NCBI GenBank assembly: GCA_964390805.1
Contig: CAYMKL010000050.1
Location: forward strand, 1-42,804
From: CAYMKL01 sp964390805
GTDB lineage: Bacteria; Chloroflexota; Anaerolineae; VGOG01
DNA length: 42,804 bases
Direction: 5' to 3'
Below, in pieces: positions 15,542 through 23,600 of this stretch. Each line of letters opens with the position of its first letter. Positions within the stretch are counted from its first letter, which is position 1. Both the position numbers and the translations under genes were made by a program. Under the pieces are notes generated by a model that was not told the origin of the DNA, did no database searches, and was given only the letters and a program-made list of their open reading frames with translations.

Positions 15542-16792
15542 TCACTCCCACACGCCCGGAATGGGATTCCCGCAATACTCGCACTTCCCCCCAACGAGGT
15601 GATATTCCGTCACGTAGAAGCCCATCCGCCCGATGATCAACTGGCCGCAGTGAGCACAGTAGGTGTTGTTGGCAGGGTGGCCAGGTACGTTGCCGATGTA
15701 GATGTAGTTGATGCCCTCCTCAGCGCCGATTTCCCGAGCCCGTTCCAGGGCCTCCACTGGTGTGGGAGGGAGATTCTGCAGCTTGTACATGGGGGTGAAG
15801 CGATTGAAGTGGACAGGAACGTCAGGGCCTACGTTGTCCACGATCCAGCGGCACATCGCGCGAATCTCACCCTCATCGTCGTTGAGAGTAGGCACCACCA
15901 GAATGGGAAGCTCCAGGTGGACGCCCTCCTCGTGGACGGCTTTTATGGTCTCCAGCACCGGCGAGAGGGTTCCAAAGCAGACCTTCTCGTAGAATTCTTC
16001 GTTAAAGCCTTTGAAATCTATCCTGATGGCATCCACAGCGCGGCAAAGCTCCCTCAAAGGAGCAGGGTTGATGTAACCAGCAGTGATCACCACGTTCCTC
16101 ACTCCAGCAGGCCGGGCCAGCCTGGCCGTAGCGAGCATGTATTCATAGAAGACGACCGGCTCGGAGTAGGTATAGGCAATGGAACGGCTGCCAGTCTTCA
16201 AGGCCCATTGGACAACCCCCTCCGGCGGCAGATCAACGTTTTCCGTCTCCTCGGGCGGAAGCTGGGAGATCTGCCAGTTCTGGCAATACAAACAATGAAA
16301 ATTGCAACCAGCCGTGGCTATGGAGAAGGCCAGGGTAGTGGGCAGGAAGTGGTTGAAGGGTTTCTTCTCGATGGGATCAACGTGGACGGCGCAGGGGTTG
16401 CCGTAGACCATGGTGTAGAGCTTGCCGCCTCGGTTCTCGCGCACACGGCACTCCCCGCGATGCCCCTCGGAGATGACGCAGCCCCTGGGACAGAGCTGGC
16501 ACTTGACGTGATTGCTGGCGTGGGAGGTGTGGCAGTAAAGGACACGGGAGGGCTCGGTTGACCCATGGCAGACCTGGCAATCCAAGCCACCCTCGACACC
16601 TATGTAGTACATGGCCTCGCGAACGTGGGGGGATGGGGTAGGCAATGCTAGTCCAATCAACGATGCCTCGGATGTCTCCTCCCTCGTCGCACAGGAGAGC
16701 CCCGAAACCAGCACGCCTCCGCCCAAAGCACAGAGGCCCAAGCCCATCAACCCTTCGATGAACTCCCGTCGTGAAATCTGTCTCATTACCAT
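15542..16792 (-). CDS. amrS: AmmeMemoRadiSam radical SAM enzyme AmrS, with Tat lipoprotein signal and CxxCH insertion
   Basis: 416 residues. The N-terminus has a twin-arginine motif SRREFI (RR at residues 8-9), a hydrophobic stretch and a lipobox-like VSGLSC (Cys34). The radical SAM cluster motif is C163-x3-C167-x2-C170 (CNFHCLYC), preceded by a conserved Cys-rich segment CQLCPRGCVISEGHRGEC. An insertion between REAMYYIG and VKCQLCPRGC contains CQVCH (72-76) and CHTSH (87-91). The C-terminus carries two CxxC pairs (CAHCG, CEYCG), probably a zinc ribbon. The Tat route exports folded cofactor proteins, so an exported radical SAM enzyme is plausible. The start is ATG 16792 with GGTG just upstream; the longer reading frame runs back through a dispersed repeat and a hairpin. 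It forms an operon with the Nudix and AmrB-AmrA genes. Confidence 0.93.
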   Translation of the reverse strand: MVMRQISRREFIEGLMGLGLCALGGGVLVSGLSCATREETSEASLIGLALPTPSPHVREAMYYIGVEGGLDCQVCHGSTEPSRVLYCHTSHASNHVKCQLCPRGCVISEGHRGECRVRENRGGKLYTMVYGNPCAVHVDPIEKKPFNHFLPTTLAFSIATAGCNFHCLYCQNWQISQLPPEETENVDLPPEGVVQWALKTGSRSIAYTYSEPVVFYEYMLATARLARPAGVRNVVITAGYINPAPLRELCRAVDAIRIDFKGFNEEFYEKVCFGTLSPVLETIKAVHEEGVHLELPILVVPTLNDDEGEIRAMCRWIVDNVGPDVPVHFNRFTPMYKLQNLPPTPVEALERAREIGAEEGINYIYIGNVPGHPANNTYCAHCGQLIIGRMGFYVTEYHLVGGKCEYCGNPIPGVWE

Positions 16793-16818
16793 CGTCACCG
16801 TAACTACTTGTTCTGCTC

Positions 16819-16842
16819 GGCCTGGATTGCCAAATCCAGGCC
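16819..16842 (-). other. Strong hairpin between ccsA and amrS
   Basis: A perfect 10-bp stem GGCCTGGATT / AATCCAGGCC with a GCCA loop, in the 120-base gap between the ccsA stop and the amrS start. No U-tract follows, so a processing or attenuation element is more likely than a full terminator. Confidence 0.55.
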
Positions 16843-16861
16843 CGACGGATCTGGCGCTTGT

Positions 16862-16882
16862 TTTGAGCCTGCCGAAGGGATC
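16862..16882. repeat. Dispersed CTTCGACAGGCTCAGG-type repeat (variant) between ccsA and amrS
   Basis: On the minus strand CCCTTCGGCAGGCTCAAA, one substitution away from the core seen at 11354-11373 and 17478-17496. Confidence 0.65.
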
Positions 16883-16912
16883 CATCGGGAGCAGGTGGGG
16901 AAGTAGCACTAC

Positions 16913-17770
16913 CTAATACACGTGCAAGCTCTCCAGGCCAACCCGTCGGGCCAGCCAGCCTACGCCCAGGAAAGTGAAAAGCACCACCAGGAAACCCACG
17001 ATGGAGATGATGGCAGTGGGCCGGCCCCGCCAACCTCTGGTGACCCGCGTGTGGAAGAAAAGGGTATAGACCAGCCAGACCATCAGCGCCCAGGTCTCCT
17101 TGATGTCCCAGCTCCAATAGTTGCCCCAGGCAACCTGGCCCCAGATGGCCCCCGTTATGATGGCCAGACTCATCCAGGGATAGCCGAAGGCCACAGCGCG
17201 GTGGTTGTAGGCGTCAATCTTCCGAAGCGAGGGCAGCCTGTCAGCGAGACCAGGACGCATCTCCTTGATGAGATACATGAGCCCCGCACCACATGAGGCC
17301 GTGAAGCCGCCGTATCCCACGGCTGCGGTGACGGTGTGAAGCTGCAGCCAGATACTCCGCAGGGCAGGCAACAGTGGCTGCGGTGCCTGGGCCGAATCCG
17401 GCGTGAGAACCCACGCGTAGGTGCCGATGAGGACGGCGATGGGGAGGATGAAGGCGCCGCCCGCCCTGGTACCCGTGTCCTGAGCTTGTCGAAGGGCCGT
17501 CACTCGCTCCAAAATGAGATAAACTGAGACGATGCCCCAGAGAAAAACCAGGGTGAGCTCGTAGGTGTTAGCCAGGGGCCAGTGGCCAGCCTGGACGGTG
17601 CGCACAGCCAAACCCAGAGTCAACATCACCAAGCCAGCCGCGCTCACGCCAGTCGCCACCCAGCCGATCCCCCTCTTTCTTGGCCTCAAGAGGTGAACAA
17701 TGTAGGCGATAGTAGAAACAAAGAAACAAAGATAAGCGATACTGAAAAACATCATCTCGTTAAGATTCAT
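16913..17770 (-). CDS. ccsA: System II cytochrome c biogenesis protein CcsA/ResC (TIGR 'CcsB' type)
   Basis: Integral membrane haem-handling subunit which, with ResB, exports haem and attaches it to CxxCH motifs of c-type cytochromes. The 285 residues contain about eight hydrophobic segments and the tryptophan-rich haem motif WGNYWSWDIKETW, followed by FFHTRVTRGWRG. A conserved histidine lies in LHTVTAAVGYGGF. ATG 17770 was chosen because GGAAG lies four bases before it, within a run of heptamer repeats; the longer ORF begins with TTG inside that array. A dispersed repeat encodes ALRQAQDTG in a loop (17478-17496). Nomenclature is confusing: the family is called CcsA, ResC or CcsB in different organisms. 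Confidence 0.93.
   Translation of the reverse strand: MNLNEMMFFSIAYLCFFVSTIAYIVHLLRPRKRGIGWVATGVSAAGLVMLTLGLAVRTVQAGHWPLANTYELTLVFLWGIVSVYLILERVTALRQAQDTGTRAGGAFILPIAVLIGTYAWVLTPDSAQAPQPLLPALRSIWLQLHTVTAAVGYGGFTASCGAGLMYLIKEMRPGLADRLPSLRKIDAYNHRAVAFGYPWMSLAIITGAIWGQVAWGNYWSWDIKETWALMVWLVYTLFFHTRVTRGWRGRPTAIISIVGFLVVLFTFLGVGWLARRVGLESLHVY
17478..17496. repeat. Dispersed CTTCGACAGGCTCAGG-type repeat inside ccsA
   Basis: On the minus strand CCCTTCGACAAGCTCAGGA, translated as LRQAQD in a loop between membrane segments. It is in frame, so the protein stays open. Confidence 0.75.
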
Positions 17771-17772
17771 CG

Positions 17773-17807
17773 AACTTCCAACTTCCAACCTCCAACTTCT
17801 AACCTCC
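17773..17807 (-). repeat. Heptamer tandem repeat acting as ribosome-binding region of ccsA
   Basis: Five 7-base units (AACTTCC or close variants on the plus strand; GGAAGTT / GGAGGTT on the coding strand) fill the space between the resB stop (17799-17801) and the ccsA start (17770). Each unit carries a purine-rich Shine-Dalgarno-like core. Gain or loss of units would shift the site by 7 bases. Confidence 0.75.
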
Positions 17808-18929
17808 GATCCCCCTGACTACGGCTGCGAGTTCTCTCTCGAAGCCAACCCTGTCCCCCACCGTCAGCCCGGCCAAGTGAATTACATCTGTTGTCACCTT
17901 GGCCCAAATGCGGCGGTGCGGAAAGTAGAGGGAGAGGATCAGCCCGCCCATGAACAAAAAGGCGGCGAAGATGACCAGCTTGAAGCCGGGATCGCTGACC
18001 ACCTGCAAGACGACGTAGCGATCGAGGGCGAGCTCAGACTCGGCGTCTCCTGTATCATAAGCCGGCGCCCTGGCCGCAGGTCCGTAGGACGAAAGGTGAA
18101 AAACCACGCCGCGATAGGACAGGGGCTCGTTAACGCGGACGATTTTACTAACGACCTCCGCACCGCCTTGGAGAACGGTCAGGCGAGCCCGATAGTCTTT
18201 GGGCAAGCCATCGGCATAGCGCTCCACCTCGAAGCCGTCGCAGCGAACCCGGAAGCTGTGGCCGTGTCCCACCTGGTAAAGCTGGCCAGGGCCAAGAGCC
18301 ACTGCCGGCTCTCTCCAGCCCCAACCCTGGCTCCAGACGAAGCCTGATACAATCAACACTACACTGAGATGGGTGATCAGTGTCCCCAACCTGGCCCAAC
18401 GATTGCGATCAGCGTAGAGATAGGTTACCTCCTCCCGCTCCTCAGCCAGCACCCGGTAGCGGCGCCGGGCCAGAACCCGCCGTGCCGCAGCGGCAGCCCC
18501 GGCCTCCTGAACCAGGCCCAGCGAAGCATGGCAAGGTATCCTCGCCCCCCCTCCGTCCCCCCCAACTCTGGGAGGGAAGTAGAAAGCATCGGACATCACC
18601 ACCTGTGGCCTGGCAGTGATCGCCCTCCAGGTGGCCTCGAAACGCCTGACGGAGCAGACCAGAGTGTTGAGGATCAAAGCGGTGATGAGCAGAGCAAAAC
18701 CGGGGGAACGGTAGAGGTTGAATAAGCCCAGGGTTTCATAAAGCCCGGCCAGAGCACCGTATTTGTCACGGGCCATACCCAGCCATCTGGCGCTGGCCTG
18801 GGAGTCGCCAGCAACCCCAGGGGGCAACTGGGGGAATAAGGTGCCGAGGAGGAGGACAACGGTTAAGGCTATAAGCAGGATCACTGCCAGCTTCAGCGAG
18901 CCAAAGAAGCGCCATAACCCCCGCTTCAT
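17799..18929 (-). CDS. resB: System II cytochrome c biogenesis protein ResB (Ccs1-like)
   Basis: 376 residues. The ResB plan is clear: an N-terminal membrane segment (LKLAVILLIALTVVLLLGT), a second (FALLITALILNTLVCSV), a third (LGTLITHLSVVLIVSGFVW) and a C-terminal one (KLVIFAAFLFMGGLILSLYF), with a large extracytoplasmic domain before the last. The family partners CcsA in haem attachment. The ATG overlaps the ndk stop as ATGA. An unusual segment PPRVGGDGGG, encoded by a C-rich repeat at 18541-18583, interrupts the cytoplasmic loop after the second membrane segment, as in the GT2 protein. Confidence 0.92.
   Translation of the reverse strand: MKRGLWRFFGSLKLAVILLIALTVVLLLGTLFPQLPPGVAGDSQASARWLGMARDKYGALAGLYETLGLFNLYRSPGFALLITALILNTLVCSVRRFEATWRAITARPQVVMSDAFYFPPRVGGDGGGARIPCHASLGLVQEAGAAAAARRVLARRRYRVLAEEREEVTYLYADRNRWARLGTLITHLSVVLIVSGFVWSQGWGWREPAVALGPGQLYQVGHGHSFRVRCDGFEVERYADGLPKDYRARLTVLQGGAEVVSKIVRVNEPLSYRGVVFHLSSYGPAARAPAYDTGDAESELALDRYVVLQVVSDPGFKLVIFAAFLFMGGLILSLYFPHRRIWAKVTTDVIHLAGLTVGDRVGFERELAAVVRGIGG
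18541..18583. repeat. C/G-rich dispersed repeat inserted in frame in resB
   Basis: The plus strand is rich in CCCCCC runs and contains CCCAACTCTGGGAGGG. It is translated PPRVGGDGGG on the minus strand. It matches in style the GT2 block at 9170-9208 (PPNLGGPGG). Confidence 0.65.
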
Positions 18930-19381
18930 TTTACCTCGAAAATCCAGCGATCGGCGTCGCGGGGATAGGAGAGGATCTCGCTATCGTCGAAAAAGAGCGG
19001 TATCTCATAAGCTGCGGTCTCCGGCGAGTCGGAGCCGTGCACCAGATTGCGGCCGGTCTCCAGCGCGAAGTCGGCGCGAATGGTGCCCGGCGCAGCTTGG
19101 GCGGGATTGGTGGCCCCCATGGTCCGCCGAGCAGTCTCGATGACGTCCCTCCCCTCCAGCACCATCACCACCACGGGGCCAGAGGTGATGTACTGAAGTA
19201 GCGGCTCATAGAAGGGCTTGCCCTTATGAACGGCGTAGTGCCGCTGAGCCAGCTCCAGCGACATCTGCATCAGCTTCAGGGCCGCGATGCGCAGCCCCCG
19301 GCGCTCGAAGCGGCTGATGATCGCCCCGGCCAGTCCCCGCTGCACGCCATCGGGCTTGACGATGACTAGAGTTCGTTCCAC
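18926..19381 (-). CDS. ndk: Nucleoside diphosphate kinase
   Basis: Transfers the gamma phosphate of ATP to other nucleoside diphosphates through a phosphohistidine. The 151 residues are standard: ERTLVIVKPDGVQRGL at the start, the catalytic His115 in NLVHGSDSPE, and the substrate site RTMGATNPAQAAPGTIR. The start is GTG 19381 with AAGGAGG five bases upstream. It heads the operon ndk-resB-ccsA-amrS-Nudix-amrBA and has its own promoter at 19427-19455. Nothing unusual in the protein. Confidence 0.97.
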   Translation of the reverse strand: MERTLVIVKPDGVQRGLAGAIISRFERRGLRIAALKLMQMSLELAQRHYAVHKGKPFYEPLLQYITSGPVVVMVLEGRDVIETARRTMGATNPAQAAPGTIRADFALETGRNLVHGSDSPETAAYEIPLFFDDSEILSYPRDADRWIFEVK

Positions 19382-19410
19382 TGGTTCCTCCTTGCTAGTG
19401 AGATGTTATC

Positions 19411-19455
19411 AAAAGTTTGCACTCAAATTATGCAACTTTTCGCTCGAAATGTCAA
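19411..19455 (-). promoter_or_regulatory. ndk operon promoter with overlapping dyad operator
   Basis: Minus strand: -35 TTGACA (19450-19455), 17-base spacer, -10 CATAAT (19427-19432). An inverted repeat AAAAGTTTGCA (19411-19421) / TGCAACTTTT (19431-19440), about 9 bases apart with one extra T in the left arm, covers the -10 and the start of transcription. This is the place for a repressor; the regulator is unknown. Confidence 0.65.
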
Positions 19456-19466
19456 TCGGCATAGCC

Positions 19467-20525
19467 TCACACCAGCCTGTGCAAACCCTTGAGCTGATCA
19501 ACCAGCTCGCCAACATCTCGCTCCGAGCGGGGGGCAGGGCCAAGCGGATCATGGATCTCCTCATCACGTGTGATACCATCACGTGTGATACCATCACCCA
19601 GCAGCACGTGGAAGGTGTTGAGCACAGCGTAGGCCAGCACCTCGAGCTGGTAGCCTCCCTCCAGGGTGAACACGAGCCTGCCCTGGCACAGGTCACCGGC
19701 CATCGCCTTCAGCGTGCGCGCTAGACGGGTGTAGCCCGTTATCGAAAGCAACATCCCCGCCAGGGGATCGGCCCAATGGGCGTCGTAGCCAGCCGAGACC
19801 AGAATGAGCTGGGGACGGTAACGCTCAGCCAGGGGATAGAGAAACTCGTCGAAGATGCGCTCGAAACCCTCGTCGCCGACGCCTCCCGGCAGAGGGACGT
19901 TGGCTGTGTAGCCTTCTCCTTCTCCCCTCCCGATCTCCCTCCAGTTGCCGGTGCCGGGATAGTGGGGGTACTGATGGGTGGAGAAGTAGAGGATGGATGA
20001 TTCTTCGTAGAAAGCATCCTGGGTGCCGTTGCCGTGGTGGACGTCGGAATCAACGATAAGCACCCGTTCCAGCCCTTTCTCCTCCAGAGCGTAGCGAGCG
20101 GCCACGGCCACGTTGTTGAACAGGCAAAAGCCCATGCCCCGCGCAGTCAGGGCATGGTGGCCCGGCGGCCTCACCAGGGCGAAGGCGTTATCCACCTCCC
20201 CCTCCAGCACAGCTTCGACGGCGTTCACCAGCCCGCCGGCGGCCATCAGTGCCGCCTCGTAGGACCGTGGCCCCATATAGGTGTCGAGGTCTAGATGGCC
20301 GCCGCCCCTCTGGGCCATTTGCCGCACGGTGTCAACGTAGCGCTGGCTGTGGCTCCTGGTTAGGCGCTGCAGCGAAACAGGGGTGGCCTCCACAGCCACT
20401 AACCTCTCCAGCATGCCCTGCTTCTCCAGGAGTCCCACGACCCGCACCAGCCGCTCCTTGCTCTCAGGATGGCCGGGCAGGTTGTGTTCCAGATAGATGG
20501 GATCATACACGTAAGCTGTGCCCAA
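19467..20525 (-). CDS. Histone deacetylase-family amidohydrolase (AcuC/APAH-like)
   Basis: Zinc-dependent deacetylase of the arginase/deacetylase fold; bacterial members act on acetylpolyamines, acetoin-pathway acetyl-CoA synthetase or acetyllysine. The 352 residues contain YDPIYLEHNLPGHPE, the catalytic RPPGHHA (His123, His124), the zinc ligands D161 and H163 in DSDVHHGNGT, D248 in SAGYDAHWADPLAG, and the C-terminal LEGGYQ. The start is taken as TTG 20525: AGGAGG lies eight bases before it, and the upstream ATG (20558) overlaps the -10 box. Near the C-terminus an exact 15-base tandem duplication (19563-19592) encodes GITRDGITRD. It ends 12 bases before the ndk promoter. Confidence 0.92.
   Translation of the reverse strand: MGTAYVYDPIYLEHNLPGHPESKERLVRVVGLLEKQGMLERLVAVEATPVSLQRLTRSHSQRYVDTVRQMAQRGGGHLDLDTYMGPRSYEAALMAAGGLVNAVEAVLEGEVDNAFALVRPPGHHALTARGMGFCLFNNVAVAARYALEEKGLERVLIVDSDVHHGNGTQDAFYEESSILYFSTHQYPHYPGTGNWREIGRGEGEGYTANVPLPGGVGDEGFERIFDEFLYPLAERYRPQLILVSAGYDAHWADPLAGMLLSITGYTRLARTLKAMAGDLCQGRLVFTLEGGYQLEVLAYAVLNTFHVLLGDGITRDGITRDEEIHDPLGPAPRSERDVGELVDQLKGLHRLV
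19563..19592. repeat. Exact 15-bp tandem duplication in the deacetylase gene
   Basis: Two copies of ATCACGTGTGATACC, each containing the palindrome ATCACGTGTGAT. It adds five residues (GITRD twice) after the catalytic domain and keeps the frame. Confidence 0.9.
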
Positions 20526-20556
20526 ACTGTTTTCCTCCTTGGTCTGTTTGCAGGCC

Positions 20557-20608
20557 ATTATATCATGGTATGGACAAAAAGGGAAGGGCCGCCCTTGCGA
20601 CCCTTCCC
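20557..20608 (-). terminator. Intrinsic terminator of the giant-protein gene overlapping the deacetylase promoter
   Basis: Minus strand: stem GGGAAGGG (from 20601-20608) / CCCTTCCC (from 20581-20588) followed by TTTTTGT, 20 bases after the stop of the gene at 20630. The -10 box TATAAT (20557-20562) follows the T-tract, and TTCCCT in the 3' arm of the stem sits 17 bases upstream of it as a weak -35. Termination and initiation share the same bases. The junction at 30854-30911 has the same design. Confidence 0.7.
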
Positions 20609-20629
20609 TCCATTGTCAACGCGTCTTCC

Positions 20630-23600
20630 CTATGGATACACCTTGAAGACAAGAGGCAAGTAAACGTGATCGCAAGGGCCTGCGACATGCCAGGTGACAC
20701 AGAGACGCCAGGCTGTCCCGTGAGGGTTACAATCGTCATCATCCTCCCTGGGACACATGTAGTCGTTGCTGTTCTGGATGGCCAGGAGGTAGGTTCCACC
20801 ATATAGCCCGACGTGGGCGGGGAAAAGCTCAACCGAGCCGATATACCCCTGCTTATCATACATGACAGAGGCGCTCTGCCACCACCACTCCGTTTTGTTG
20901 TCGCTCCACATCTCCAGGGAAGCTCCTATCACCTGCATACATGCTCGAGGAGGCGAGAGCGTCAAAGTACGCCGATACAGGAAGGTCGTCCCGTTCAGAC
21001 CCAGTCGGCCTCCATCTGCCCGCAGCCCGATGGGTGTGCAATCGGCAGGCAAAGGAGTCCATCCGGGGGCGGTCCAATAATCCCACCAAACCTCTGAGCC
21101 AGGCTGCCAGGAGCCATCGGGGACGAAGGCCGGCTGATTCCACCCCGAGGGGGCTGGCGGAGAGGTCACGTGGAAAAGCGGGGAATCGGCGGCTGATATC
21201 GTCGTGTACCCAGAGAAGGCCGAGGCATCAATGCGGTAAATGCTATCCCCAGGGGAAGAGTAGTAGCACGCTACCACTGGCGTTGGTGTATGCGTGGGCG
21301 TTGGGGTTGGCGTCGAGGTCGGAGTGGGCGTGTTGGTCGGCGTCGAGGTGAACGTGGGTGTGTTAGTGGGTGTAGGTGTGTTAGTTGGCGTGGGTGTGCT
21401 AGTCGGCGTGTTAGTCGGTGTGGGTGTGTTGGTAGACGTAGGCGTGTTGGTCGGCGTGTTAGTTGGCGTGTGAGTCGGCGTGAACGTGGGTGTTGGGGTT
21501 GGCGTGGGCGTGGGGGTATGGGTGGGCGTGTTGGTCGGCGTGGGGGTATTGGTGGGTGTGTTGGTCGGCGTGGACGTGGGGGTATTGGTGGGTGTGTTGG
21601 TCGGCGTGGACGTAGGCGTATTGGTCGGCGTGTTAGTTGGCGTTGGCGTGTTGGTTGGCGTCGAGGTAGGCGTGGGCGTACTGGTCGGCGTGGCGGTATT
21701 GGTGGGCGTGTTGGTCGGCGTCGAGGTGGATGTGGGTGTGTTAGTCGGTGTGGGTGTGTTGGTCGGCGTGGATGTGAACGTAGGCGTCGGCGTAGGCGTG
21801 ACCTCCCAGGTGTTCTTGTAGATGTCCTCGCTGTCCTCCGGGTCGTACCAGAATTTGACCCTGAGGGGGCTAGGACCCCGACTGGCATCGTAGAAGGGTT
21901 CGAGGCCCGTAATGTCACCTCGGTTTTCGGGCGGGATACCGGAGTGCCAGCCACTGAGCTGATCTTGATCGAAGTAGCCATCAGTTGGGTCGCAACCGTA
22001 GTAGTGCGCCCAGCTCTGGTCCGACTCCCAATCGCTGGTCAACAGATACAGTTGCCCAGGCGGTAACTCCAGATCGGTGTACTGGTCGGGCAAGATGTGG
22101 AACTGCTCCGTGCTCCATATCTCCTCCCCATCGTACTCCCAGTACTTCTCCTTGAGCTCCCCGAAGAGCTGCTGATCTGTGTCCTCATCCACGATCCGGA
22201 TCAGCAGGGGATCAACGTTGCCTTCCACGTCTCCAATGCAGTCGTCCTCATAGAAGCTGAAATCAGCGAACTGCCCCTCTTGAAGCCTCTGGATGTCCTC
22301 CAACCGCGTGTGGCTGAAGTTGAAGGGCGGCATGACCGAGATGATGCTGGTATCCTCGCCATGAACGGTGCCCAGGTTATATCCCTCCAGCTTTTGAGAA
22401 TCCTGGGTGTTGACGAAGTTGACCTTGGGCACCGGCGACCTGATGGTTATGTACTTGAACTCGTAGTCTTCATCACCCGGGTTGGTGATGTCGGCCGCGA
22501 CGGTCTTGATGGCCACCACGTTGTACTCGTGGCCATCCACGAAGAACCGCTTGAGCCACCAGGGATCGCCCCTCTCCTCGTCATGAAATCCGGCGCCATC
22601 ATCTATGGCAGAGTGGGTGGCTCCCAAGGCACGGCCGATAGTCACCACCGCTGTCTCCTGGCCCGTGTTGGTAGCCTTTAGATAGACGAACCAGGGACCC
22701 CACGGCACAATCGGCCACCCAAGGTTGTTTCCACCCTGGTTCAGCGTATCAATCAGGCCCTGGTAGACCAGAGCCATCTCGTCAAGGCCGAGGCTCTCTG
22801 TATCTTCGTAGTCTGGATGCAACGAGTAGGGCGATGGGTGCAGCCCCCCACCCGTGTACCAGATATCGAACTCGGCACCGCTGGCCGTCACATTGGTCAG
22901 AGTGACCATGTGATCCAGGAACATGGCACTTTCGTAACGCCTCAGCGTGATGCTTTCCACGGTGAAGATCACCAACTCATCCCCAGTCAGCTCCACCCCG
23001 TCTATGTCGAGCTGATCAATGGAGCCGTTCCCATCGAAGTCTACTCCTATGCCCAAAGTCTCGGAGATGGTTTCCTCGCTGTGGATGGTGACAATGTCGT
23101 GGCTGCCATCGAAGTCGGCATCAAAGGTGGTCAGGCCATAGCCAAAACTGGGCGGACTGAAGGGAGGTAGGGGCAACTCATCGGCTGCCGTGCCGATGGG
23201 GAAGGCCAGACGGCTCGTTTTCGGCTGGCCATGGCTGGGCCAGTCCTGGGTGTCCAGGAACATGTAGGTGAACTCCTGCATCACCGCAGGGAAGGTGTAG
23301 ACCTCAGTGTAGGCCAGCGTAGTCCCCACCCGGATCTTGTCCAGATACTCCGGCTCGTACCACATCCTAAGGAAGACCTTTTCCCGGGCGTCGTGCTCCT
23401 CGATGGCTATCTGGCGATAGAGATCGGACAGGCCCTCGCCACCGTGGTCGAACTCGTTCATGTAGGCCGGATTGAAGGTCAGCGAGTCCTTGCGCGGCGC
23501 TTCGGGGAGCTGTGGATTGAAGGGAGACCAGGGGTCAGTGTAGGGCGGGATTTCCACCGGATAGTCAGCCCTGACCGTATCGGTTGCTGCCGTATTCCCA

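Noticed and set aside
21277..21803. Possible CRISPR array because of regular repeats
   Set aside because: Units are 6-18 bases without unique spacers, and they translate into a continuous Thr-Pro stalk.
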